A stretch of 21,200 nucleotides of DNA. It comes from JBBQDK01 sp038319625 (GTDB lineage Bacteria; Pseudomonadota; Gammaproteobacteria; JBBQDK01). Shown one piece after another: positions 7,684 to 14,376 of the stretch (positions are counted from its first letter, which is position 1; each line of letters opens with the position of its first letter). The stretch covers positions 1-21,200 of the forward strand of contig JBBQDK010000039.1 of assembly GCA_038319625.1 (NCBI GenBank). The letters run 5' to 3'. The notes beneath the pieces were generated by a model. It made no database searches, was not told the DNA's origin, and worked only from the letters and a program-made list of their open reading frames with translations. The translations under genes were made by a program, and so were the position numbers.

Positions 7684-8361
7684 CTATACATTGACGCGTA
7701 GTAACCGGTCCACAGCCAGCCAGCGCGGCAGATCAGCGATGTCATGCAGCAGCACCAGGGGTTCCAGTTGCAGCAGGCGGGCATCGTCATGCACCCCGTA
7801 TGAAACGCCGATCGAGCCGACGCCGGCATTGCGCGCCATCTGCAGATCGTATTCGGTATCGCCGATCATCAGTGTCTCATTCGCCGTCACGCCCAACTGT
7901 TCCATGATCTCCAGCAGCATCTGCGGGTTTGGCTTGGAACTGGTTTCATCGGCGCAGCGACTGGTATGAAACAACCCGCCCAGACCGGTGTCGGCCAGCA
8001 CCCGATTCAGGCCTTGACGGCCCTTGCCGGTCGCGACAGCCAGCAGGTAACCAGCCGCGTGGAGGGTACGCAAGGTCTGCTCCGCACCAGCGAAAAGTGG
8101 TGATTGGGCAATCTGCGAAAACAGAAAGTGATGCCGGTAGCGCGCGGTCAACTGATCGTAAAATTGCGCATCACGTCCAGGCAGCAAGGTATTGATCGCC
8201 TCGTACAGTCCGAGACCGATGATATTGCTGATGGTACGGTGTGGCATCGGCTCAAGGCCGAGGTCGACGACCGCCGCGTTCATGGCCGCGACGATCTGCG
8301 CCTCGGAATCCATCAGTGTGCCGTCCCAGTCGAAGACCAGGAGTTTAAAAATGTCACGCAT
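7684..8361 (-). CDS. HAD-superfamily phosphatase (phosphoglycolate phosphatase-like, HAD-IA)
   Basis: A 225-residue cytoplasmic hydrolase. Motif I is DWDGTLMDSE with nucleophile D11 and acid/base D13; motif II is the Thr in VATGKGRQGL; motif III is the Lys in SKPNPQML; motif IV is MIGDTEYDLQMARNAG, whose acidic residues bind Mg2+. The alpha-helical insertion between motifs I and II (TISNIIGLGLYEAINTLLPG and onward) is a C1 cap, as in Gph and PpaX types. The substrate cannot be deduced; phosphoglycolate, pyrophosphate or a damaged metabolite are all possible. The family member beside rluC in Pseudomonas (rluC - HAD - sppA) is the same by position. GAGGTGGAAG upstream of the ATG at 8361 is a reasonable ribosome site. 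A 193-bp gap with a hairpin repeat separates it from rluC. Confidence 0.92.
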   Translation of the reverse strand: MRDIFKLLVFDWDGTLMDSEAQIVAAMNAAVVDLGLEPMPHRTISNIIGLGLYEAINTLLPGRDAQFYDQLTARYRHHFLFSQIAQSPLFAGAEQTLRTLHAAGYLLAVATGKGRQGLNRVLADTGLGGLFHTSRCADETSSKPNPQMLLEIMEQLGVTANETLMIGDTEYDLQMARNAGVGSIGVSYGVHDDARLLQLEPLVLLHDIADLPRWLAVDRLLRVNV

Positions 8362-8407
8362 GTTGCAACTTCCACCTCAGATTAATCGATTATTCAGTAT
8401 GCATCTT

Positions 8408-8422
8408 CCGCAGAAGCTGCGG
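8408..8422. repeat. Perfect GC-rich hairpin between rluC and HAD gene
   Basis: CCGCAG (8408-8413) and CTGCGG (8417-8422) pair around AAG. No T-run follows on either strand, so it is not a standard terminator. It stands about 35 bp from the larger hairpin repeat, and with it could protect or process the rluC-HAD transcript. Confidence 0.4.
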
Positions 8423-8430
8423 GGCCGATT

Positions 8431-8480
8431 ACTTCTCACCCCTCACCCTAGCCCTAGCCCTCTCCTGGAGGGAGAGGGGA
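8431..8480. repeat. Dispersed-type intergenic hairpin repeat (CCCTCACCCTAGCCCTAG...)
   Basis: A C-rich run with two direct CCCTAG units leads into an inverted repeat: CCCTCTCC (8458-8465) pairs with GGAGAGGG (8471-8478) around TGGAG, an 8-bp stem with a 5-nt loop. From general knowledge, sequences of the type CCCTCACCCTAACCCTCTCCC followed by GGGAGAGGG recur between genes in many gammaproteobacteria, probably as small non-autonomous repeats. No coding frame covers it. It sits between rluC and the HAD phosphatase gene. Confidence 0.7.
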
Positions 8481-8554
8481 TGGTAAATCGCAGACGCTGT
8501 AAGATTACCCACAAATTTTGCTGAAGAGCCATCAGAATCTTGAATCGCACAACG

Positions 8555-9511
8555 CTAACTTAGCCCATCCAGCACCTGCTTTAAATCCACACTCAACGGT
8601 GTGCTGACAGCGATCGCCTTGCCGCCCGGCATCGCAAAGGACACAGATTGTGCATGCAGGAACAATCTTTTCAAGCCGAATTCGCTCATGCGGCGGTTGA
8701 AGTCGGTGTTACCGTACTTGTCGTCACCGGCCAGTGAATGACCGATATGAGCGGCATGGACACGGATCTGGTGAGTACGTCCGGTATCGAGCAGCGCCTC
8801 CAGCAAGGTCGCTTCTTTAAAACGCTCCACCGGTCGGAACCGGGTCACGGCCTCCCGGCCCGTGTCACTGACCTGGACAACGCGTTCGCCGCCGCGCACG
8901 GCATTCTTGTCCAGCGCCGCGCGCACCTCACGCGCCCCGCCCTGCCATTGTCCGGCCACTAGCAGCAGATAGCGCTTCTCGATGGCCCCGTTCTTGAGCA
9001 GGCCATGCAGATGCAGCAAGGCAGGTCGCTGCTTGGCCAGGATCAGACACCCCGAGGTGTCACGGTCCAGGCGGTGGGCAAGCTCCAGAAACGGCGCCTC
9101 CGGTCGCAGGGCCCGTAAGGCTTCGATGACACCGAAAGGCAGATTGCTGCCAGCGTGCACCGCCAGGCCCGAGGGCTTGTCGAGTATCAGCAGCGCATCG
9201 TCTTCATAAAGGATGGATTCGCGCAAGCGGTTGAGGACGGCATCTGGCAGACGCATGGGCGCGCCTTCCTCAGGGGTCCGGACGGGCGGGATACGGACGG
9301 TATCGCCGGTCTGCAATTTGTAATCGGGCTTAATACGGCCACGGTTGACCCGAACCTGTCCCTCGCGCAGGATGCGGTAGATGTGACTTTTGGGGACGCC
9401 TTTAAGATGTTTTGCCAGAAAGTTGTCGATGCGCTGACCGCATTCGCCGGCGCCGATCTCCACCTGGCGCACCGCGGTACGCGCTCGCCCCAGCTCGGGA
9501 CCCTGATTCAT
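8555..9511 (-). CDS. rluC: 23S rRNA pseudouridine synthase RluC (U955/2504/2580 type)
   Basis: A 318-residue enzyme that isomerises specific uridines in 23S rRNA. The N-terminal S4 RNA-binding domain spans about residues 15-78 (GQRIDNFLAKHLKGVPKSHI, then REGQVRVNRGRIKPDYKLQ). The RluA/RluC catalytic domain follows, with motif I LILDKPSGLAVHAGS (108-122), the catalytic D149 in AHRLDRDTSGCLILAK, and the C-terminal blocks TGRTHQIRVHAAHIGHSLAGDDKYG and KRLFLHAQSV. Position beside and divergent from rne is the standard arrangement in gammaproteobacteria. The ATG at 9511 has no ribosome site and lies 7 nt from an extended -10 sequence, so the mRNA may be leaderless. Confidence 0.96.
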   Translation of the reverse strand: MNQGPELGRARTAVRQVEIGAGECGQRIDNFLAKHLKGVPKSHIYRILREGQVRVNRGRIKPDYKLQTGDTVRIPPVRTPEEGAPMRLPDAVLNRLRESILYEDDALLILDKPSGLAVHAGSNLPFGVIEALRALRPEAPFLELAHRLDRDTSGCLILAKQRPALLHLHGLLKNGAIEKRYLLLVAGQWQGGAREVRAALDKNAVRGGERVVQVSDTGREAVTRFRPVERFKEATLLEALLDTGRTHQIRVHAAHIGHSLAGDDKYGNTDFNRRMSEFGLKRLFLHAQSVSFAMPGGKAIAVSTPLSVDLKQVLDGLS

Positions 9512-9517
9512 TTTTGG

Positions 9518-9526
9518 ATGATAACA
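9518..9526 (-). promoter_or_regulatory. Candidate extended -10 promoter of rluC
   Basis: Read on minus, TGTTATCAT forms TG-n-TATCAT, with the -10 hexamer at 9523-9518. A start site about 7 nt on would fall at the rluC ATG (9511). The -35 position (9541-9546, CTTCAA on minus) is poor, as is common for extended -10 promoters, and it coincides with the rne -35. This is a sequence match only. Confidence 0.4.
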
Positions 9527-9540
9527 GTTTGCCCTGCCAA

Positions 9541-9569
9541 TTGAAGCAGTTCCTTAACACTGCTATAGT
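9541..9569 (+). promoter_or_regulatory. Sigma70-type promoter of rne
   Basis: TTGAAG (9541-9546), a 17-bp spacer, and TATAGT (9564-9569) preceded by TGC, giving an extended -10 as well. Transcription would start near 9576, making an rne leader of about 410 nt. Spacing and hexamers make this the best promoter in the window. E. coli rne also has a long leader (361 nt). Confidence 0.65.
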
Positions 9570-9575
9570 GCTTTC

Positions 9576-9985
9576 ACCCTTACGGCAGGGTGGGTTCAGG
9601 TTCCAGGCATCTGCCCGGCCTCACGACAGCCATTTCGGCCATTATAATAGCCAAAAGTCGCTGCACCGCGTGGACCGGACAAGGTGGTTTGGCGCTTATA
9701 TCCCCACTTCTTTAAGGTCTCGCGCCGTTACGCGACGTAACAGTACACTTGTAACGCTTCATTAGCGTGACAAGACAAGGGTTTTTTCATCACTCAACCC
9801 TGAATTCAGAGTGATGCACAAATGCGCTCCCACGCCTGCAGCAATGTGCGGGGGAGCCGGTCCGATGGTCTGGAAGTCGCCGCCGCCTGCTGGCAGCACG
9901 CGACCGTGCCACGCGATGGTACACCTGGCCCGGATCCGCCCTACCGCCGCGCTGTAGCGTGGTTGAGCGCATCGAGATTGCGATA
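9576..9985 (+). promoter_or_regulatory. Long structured 5' leader of rne
   Basis: No gene is seen in 9512-9985. From the proposed start site near 9576 the leader can form several hairpins: GTTACG/CGTAAC at 9727-9741 (3-nt loop); an 11-bp stem with one A-G mismatch, 9748-9758 with 9764-9774 (loop TCATT), followed 7 nt later by six T residues; CATCACTC/GAGTGATG at 9788-9816 with a 13-nt loop containing TGAATTCA; and GTGCCA/TGGTAC at 9906-9922 with one G-U pair. In E. coli a leader of similar length lets RNase E cleave its own mRNA and so regulate itself. The same role is inferred here from position and structure; sequence similarity to the E. coli element is not apparent. Confidence 0.55.
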
Positions 9986-12700
9986 ATGAAGAGAATGCTA
10001 GTCAACGCGACTCAGCCGGAAGAGTTGCGCGTGGCCATGGTGGACGGCCAGAAATTGTACGACCTGGATATTGAAGCCGCCGGTCGGGAACAAAAAAAGT
10101 CCAACATCTACAAGGCCAAGGTCACCCGCGTCGAACCGTCCCTGGAGGCGGCCTTCGTCGACTACGGTGCCGAGCGTCACGGTTTCCTCCCGCTTAAAGA
10201 AGTCTCCCGCTCCTATTTCGGAGAAGGCGGTTCCGGCCGCAAGGACAGTCTGCGCGAAGGCCAGGAAATCGTTGTGCAGGTGGAAAAGGAGGAACGCGGC
10301 AATAAGGGCGCGGCTCTCACTACCTATATCAGTCTGGCAGGACGCTATCTGGTCCTGATGCCTAACAACCCGCGCGCCGGCGGTGTCTCACGCCGCATCG
10401 AGGGCGAAGACCGCTCCGAAATGCGCGACACCATGGCCGCGCTCAACATCCCTGAAGACATGGGCCTGATCGTCCGCACCGCCGGCGTCGGCCGTAATGC
10501 CGAAGAGCTGCAATGGGACCTCGACTATCTGCTGCAGCTGTGGAGTTCCATTGAGATTGCCTCCAAGGAACGCACCGCGCCCTTCCTGATTTATCAGGAA
10601 AGCAACGTCATTATCCGTGCCCTGCGCGACTACATGCGCAACGACATCGGCGAGATCCTGGTCGATTCCCAGCCGACCTTCGAGACGGCGCACGATTTCA
10701 TCCAGCAGGTGATGCCGCACAACCTGGCCAAGCTCAAGCTCTACCAGGATGCCGTGCCGCTGTTCACGCGCTACCAGATCGAGAGCCAGATCGAATCGGC
10801 TTTTCGCCGCGAAGTCCGCCTGCCGTCCGGCGGCGCCATCGTCATCGACCATACCGAAGCCATGGTCTCCATCGACATCAACTCGGCGCGTGCCACCAAG
10901 GGCAGCGACATCGAAGACACCGCACTGCAGACCAACCTCGAGGCATCCGACGAGATCGCCCGCCAGCTGCGCCTGCGCGACCTCGGTGGCCTGATCGTAA
11001 TCGATTACATCGACATGTCCCACGCGCGCAATCAGCGCGAGGTTGAAAACCGTCTGCGTGACGCCCTCAAAGTCGATCGTGCCCGCGTCCAGATCGGCCG
11101 TATCTCGCGCTTCGGTCTGCTGGAAATGTCACGCCAGCGGCTACGCCCATCACTGGGAGAATCCAGCCAGATCGTCTGCCCGCGTTGCAACGGCCAGGGC
11201 AGTATTCGCGGTGTGGAATCTCTGGCGTTGTCGGTGCTGCGTATCCTGGAAGAGGATGCCATGAAGGAGACCACCGCGCGGGTCGTCGCCCAGTTACCGG
11301 TGTCGGTCGCCGCGTTCCTGCTCAACGAAAAGCGCCTCGCCCTGACCGCCATCGAGGCCCGCTACAAAGTCGAGATGGTCCTGGTGCCCAACCCCAAACT
11401 GGAAACGCCACACTACGATATCCAGCGCATACGTGCCGATGAACTGCGTGACGATCAGTTGGCGAGCTACAACCTGATTGCCAACATCGAAGAGCCCACC
11501 GAGGCACCGATGAGCAGTTCCAAACCGTTGGTGGCAGACGAGCCCGCCGTGCGTGGCGTGAAGCCACCGACAGCCGCACCGGCACCGGCAGCAAAACCGG
11601 TGACTGACGCGGTCGCGAAACCGCCCGCCGCCGGTTTCATCAAACGGTTGTTCACCAATCTGTTCGGCAGTGAAGCCATCACTACCGCACCGGTCGTCAC
11701 AGCCCCGCCGCCAGCCGTCGAACGCCGCCAAGGCACCCGTCCCTCGAGCGAATCACGGCCCAACCGCCCGCCTCGCAGCAATACCCAGCAAGCTCGGCGC
11801 GGTGGACGCGGCCCGCAGGATAATCGTGGCTCCGGTCAGCACGGCACTCGCAATACACCGCGCACCGATGGTGCGCGGACTGACGCACCTCGTAATGCTC
11901 CGCCCCGCAACGAGGAACCCGCAGCGCCCGCGCAGCAACCGAGCGCGCAGCAGGCTCAGGTCGCCGCTCCGGCCGCAGCTGGCGCAATCGCTGCCGTAAC
12001 ACCCGGCAACAACGAGTCCGGTGCACCATCGACGCCCCGTGAAGGCGAGCGCGGCAGTGGTCATCAGCGCAGCCGGCGCGGACGCCGCGGCGGTCGCCGT
12101 CGTAGTGGCCGCGAACCCGGCACCATCGAAAACGGCAGTACCGACGACGCCAATGGCAATGTTGCAGCGACCACGGACGCCGGTACCGGCAACCAGACCC
12201 GCACGTCCTCTCCGGGCATGACACCGACATCGCAGCGTGAAGACAGTGCATCGGGTGCCACCCGGGAGCCGCAGAATGCGCCAGTAACGCCGCCACCCAT
12301 CCCCCGCAGCCGCAACGACAACGATATGGTGTATTCGCTACCACCAGCTCGCGAACCCCAGGCAATACCAACCGCGCCTACTGCGCCTGTAACACAAGCG
12401 GTACCTGTCACACCTGCGGCAACGCCTGCCCCGGCGCCTATGCCGGCACCCGCACCGACATCATCAACAACACCTGCGCCTGCGTCAGCCGCTCCGGTTG
12501 CGTCAACCACGCCTGTCGCTCCGGCCGCTCCGGCCCTGGCACCCGCTACACAAGCCATGCCGGTCACACCTGTCGAACGGCCAGTCAACCCTCCGTCGGC
12601 CCCGCAGGCACCCGCACCCTCAGATCAGGTCCGCAAAGACCACGAGCACGACCACGGGCAAGCTCCCGCCTCGAACCCGGTCAGTTCAAAGGAAGAGTGA
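9986..12700 (+). CDS. rne: Ribonuclease E
   Basis: Endoribonuclease that starts mRNA decay and processes rRNA and tRNA, on the inner face of the membrane. 904 residues from the ATG at 9986; E. coli has 1061. The start is set by the conserved MKRMLVNATQPEELRVAMVD; an ATG at 9959 would add nine residues. N-terminal half: S1 domain around 39-78, DNase I-like region with catalytic D297 (VSIDINSARATKG) and D340 (VIDYIDM), 43 apart as in E. coli D303/D346, and the Zn-link CPRC with C398 and C401. C-terminal half: an amphipathic segment GFIKRLFTNLFGS (550-562), a plausible membrane-targeting helix; two Arg-rich RNA-binding tracts (about 580-645 and 694-709, with SRRGRRGGRRRSGR); then a Pro/Ala/Thr-rich low-complexity tail (about 792-879) ending in HEHDHG. 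I do not recognise E. coli-type binding sites for enolase or RhlB. Confidence 0.97.
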   Translation: MKRMLVNATQPEELRVAMVDGQKLYDLDIEAAGREQKKSNIYKAKVTRVEPSLEAAFVDYGAERHGFLPLKEVSRSYFGEGGSGRKDSLREGQEIVVQVEKEERGNKGAALTTYISLAGRYLVLMPNNPRAGGVSRRIEGEDRSEMRDTMAALNIPEDMGLIVRTAGVGRNAEELQWDLDYLLQLWSSIEIASKERTAPFLIYQESNVIIRALRDYMRNDIGEILVDSQPTFETAHDFIQQVMPHNLAKLKLYQDAVPLFTRYQIESQIESAFRREVRLPSGGAIVIDHTEAMVSIDINSARATKGSDIEDTALQTNLEASDEIARQLRLRDLGGLIVIDYIDMSHARNQREVENRLRDALKVDRARVQIGRISRFGLLEMSRQRLRPSLGESSQIVCPRCNGQGSIRGVESLALSVLRILEEDAMKETTARVVAQLPVSVAAFLLNEKRLALTAIEARYKVEMVLVPNPKLETPHYDIQRIRADELRDDQLASYNLIANIEEPTEAPMSSSKPLVADEPAVRGVKPPTAAPAPAAKPVTDAVAKPPAAGFIKRLFTNLFGSEAITTAPVVTAPPPAVERRQGTRPSSESRPNRPPRSNTQQARRGGRGPQDNRGSGQHGTRNTPRTDGARTDAPRNAPPRNEEPAAPAQQPSAQQAQVAAPAAAGAIAAVTPGNNESGAPSTPREGERGSGHQRSRRGRRGGRRRSGREPGTIENGSTDDANGNVAATTDAGTGNQTRTSSPGMTPTSQREDSASGATREPQNAPVTPPPIPRSRNDNDMVYSLPPAREPQAIPTAPTAPVTQAVPVTPAATPAPAPMPAPAPTSSTTPAPASAAPVASTTPVAPAAPALAPATQAMPVTPVERPVNPPSAPQAPAPSDQVRKDHEHDHGQAPASNPVSSKEE

Positions 12701-12782
12701 GACTCGAGATGGGATACGTCCAGGGAGGACGTCGGCAGTTCCGCCACCGCTGTCCGGATGCGTTCCAGCGGGCGCTCGTCAA

Positions 12783-13268
12783 TCAGCGTAAGGTCTGGCC
12801 CAGATTGGCTGTTATATCTTCCATAAGCCCGTGCGCGGCTGCGTCGACCATGTCCAGCACGCGCTCGAAACCGGTTATGCCACCGTAATACGGATCAGGC
12901 ACATCACTGAATTCAAGCTGTGGAGCAAAGCTCAGAAACAGCCGCAGTTTTGCGTCGTAGCCTTGTGGACAGATGCCAGCAAGATAATTGAAATTGTCAC
13001 TGTCCATGGCCAGCACATAGTCGAACTGATGAAAATCCTGCACCGTAACCTGGCGCGCGCGCAACCGGCTCAGATCGATACCGCGTTCGGCCGCGGCGCG
13101 CGCGGACCGTGCATCGGGTGCTTCCCCGATGTGATAAGCATGTGTACCCGCCGAATCGATACTGATACGATCTTCCAGACCGCGCTCCTCGACCAGCTTG
13201 GCCAGCACGCCTTGCGCAGTCGGTGAACGACAGATATTACCCATGCAGACAAACAGTACTTTTATCAT
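12783..13268 (-). CDS. Low-molecular-weight protein-tyrosine phosphatase
   Basis: A 161-residue cytoplasmic phosphatase. The P-loop CMGNICRS at the N-terminus is the C-x5-R-S motif with nucleophile C8 and R14. D125 in DPYYGG is the general acid, and the family's C-terminal GFERVLDMVDAAAHGLM is present. The frame opens upstream to 13343, but MIKVLFVC at 13268 is where the family begins, so the shorter start is used. The ribosome site is weak (GGTG). In Pseudomonas the homologue also follows kdsB, and murB then lies between it and rne; here rne is the next gene, converging across 82 bp. Placement with LPS genes may reflect ancestry and need not mean it dephosphorylates a tyrosine kinase for exopolysaccharide, as Wzb does. 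Confidence 0.95.
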   Translation of the reverse strand: MIKVLFVCMGNICRSPTAQGVLAKLVEERGLEDRISIDSAGTHAYHIGEAPDARSARAAAERGIDLSRLRARQVTVQDFHQFDYVLAMDSDNFNYLAGICPQGYDAKLRLFLSFAPQLEFSDVPDPYYGGITGFERVLDMVDAAAHGLMEDITANLGQTLR

Positions 13269-13400
13269 AGCAACACCAAATTGACTGAAAATGCGGAACG
13301 ATACATGAAGAACGATGCGTAATAATCGTATTTTACGCGCCAATCTCTGGTTCCATCATTTATCGTACATCATTCATTACCCATAGTTTAGCTGTCTCCC
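13269..13400. other. AT-richer kdsB-phosphatase spacer with short repeats
   Basis: A 132-bp gap between two same-strand genes in an otherwise tightly packed run. It contains a direct repeat GAACGAT at 13296-13302 and 13310-13316, inverted ATCGT copies near 13325 and 13362, and GCGTAA/TTACGC arms near 13317-13337. No gene or clear promoter was found. It may be degenerate repeat sequence. Confidence 0.4.
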
Positions 13401-14159
13401 TCAACCTTTCAACAACTCGATCACCCGCTCCAAATCCTGCTCCGTATCCACCCCGGGGCCCGGTATCTCGCAGGCCTCTGCAACATGAATGCGCGCGCCA
13501 TACCAGAGCATGCGCAATTGTTCCAGAGACTCCGCCTGCTCCAGCGCACAGACTGCCAGATCACCATAACTCTTGAGGAATCCGACACGATATGCATACA
13601 GGCCGAGATGGCGGTAATGCAGCGATTGCGGCGGCAATGTCAGCGTGTCGCGGCTGAAGTCATCGCGGTACCAGGGGATCGGTGCACGACTGAAATACAG
13701 AGCGTAGCCTTGCGCATTCATTATCACCTTGACCGCGTGAGGATCGAACAGTTCATGCGCCGCATTGATCCGCGTGCACAACGTCGCGCACACCGCATCG
13801 GCATGAGCATCCAGGTTGCGGGTCACTTGCCGCAGCAAGGCCGGCGGCATCAAGGGTTCGTCGCCTTGCAGATTCACCACCAGGGTATCCGGATCCCAGT
13901 TCAGGGTGTGGGCGACCTCCGCAATCCGATCGGTGCCAGACATGTGCGCCGCGGAGGTCATACACACGTTGGCTCCGAAACCGCGCGCAGCCACCGCGAT
14001 GCGTTCGTCATCGGTAGCTACCACGACTTCATTGGCGCCGCTCTGGCGGGCGCGTTCGTAGACGTGTTGCAGCATGGGCTTGCCGCCGATATCGCGCAGC
14101 GGCTTGCCGGGCAGACGCGTCGAGGCATAACGCGCAGGGATGGCGATTTTGAAATTCAT
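13401..14159 (-). CDS. kdsB: 3-deoxy-manno-octulosonate cytidylyltransferase (CMP-Kdo synthetase)
   Basis: Activates Kdo with CTP to give CMP-Kdo, the donor for the LPS inner core; cytoplasmic, 252 residues (E. coli 248). Motifs in order: IPARYASTRLPGKPL at residues 7-21 (nucleotide-binding loop), HMSGTDR at 72-78, NLQGDEPL at 96-103 with a Mg2+-binding Asp, FSRAPIPW at 156-163, HLGLYAYR at 184-191, LEQLRMLW at 212-219 and GVDTEQDL at 236-243. All are intact. It follows the Trm112-like gene by 37 bp and precedes the phosphatase gene, in the conserved lpxK - Trm112 - kdsB order. Confidence 0.97.
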   Translation of the reverse strand: MNFKIAIPARYASTRLPGKPLRDIGGKPMLQHVYERARQSGANEVVVATDDERIAVAARGFGANVCMTSAAHMSGTDRIAEVAHTLNWDPDTLVVNLQGDEPLMPPALLRQVTRNLDAHADAVCATLCTRINAAHELFDPHAVKVIMNAQGYALYFSRAPIPWYRDDFSRDTLTLPPQSLHYRHLGLYAYRVGFLKSYGDLAVCALEQAESLEQLRMLWYGARIHVAEACEIPGPGVDTEQDLERVIELLKG

Positions 14160-14196
14160 CGGGTCAGATATGCCGGACCGGCCGGAGCCACCGCCA

Positions 14197-14376
14197 TCAC
14201 ACTTCTTCCACCTCTACCAGGCGCCGCGCTTCCTCTTCCAGCATCACGGGAATGTCATCGCGCACCGGATAGGCCAGCCGGTCCGCCTTGCATATCAACT
14301 CCTGCCTGTCCTTTTTGTAAATTAAAGGACCCTTGCAAAGCGGGCACACCAGAATATCAAGCAGCTTCTTGTCCAT
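14197..14376 (-). CDS. Trm112 family / UPF0434 (YcaR-like) small zinc-ribbon protein
   Basis: A 59-residue gene read directly from the minus strand; ATG at 14376, TGA at 14199-14197. The protein begins MDKKLLDILVCPLCKGPLIY and continues with ELICKADRLAYPVRDDIPVM and LEEEARRL, closely following E. coli YcaR. Cysteines C11, C14 and C29 are placed as in that family, whose bacterial members keep an incomplete zinc-ribbon set. The yeast relative Trm112 activates methyltransferases; the bacterial role is not established. Its start lies inside the 3' end of lpxK (20-bp overlap, 14357-14376), so the two are probably translationally coupled, and kdsB follows. The position between lpxK and kdsB is conserved across gammaproteobacteria. 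Confidence 0.94.
   Translation of the reverse strand: MDKKLLDILVCPLCKGPLIYKKDRQELICKADRLAYPVRDDIPVMLEEEARRLVEVEEV

Noticed and set aside
8431..8480. CRISPR-like array in the C-rich repeat
   Set aside because: Two 6-bp units and one hairpin, with no regularly spaced repeats or spacers.
9748..9787. True rho-independent terminator in the rne leader
   Set aside because: The T-run begins 7 nt after the stem, not directly at its base; kept only as part of the leader structure.
11697..12588. Minus-strand frames opposite the RNase E C-terminal half
   Set aside because: Low-complexity Gly/Ala/Val and Arg/Cys translations that mirror the Pro/Ala-rich coding sequence of rne; no start signals.
12716..12732. 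Hairpin ACGTCC/GGACGT after rne as a terminator
   Set aside because: Only six base pairs and no T-run on either strand; could help end the convergent transcripts but does not meet the usual pattern.
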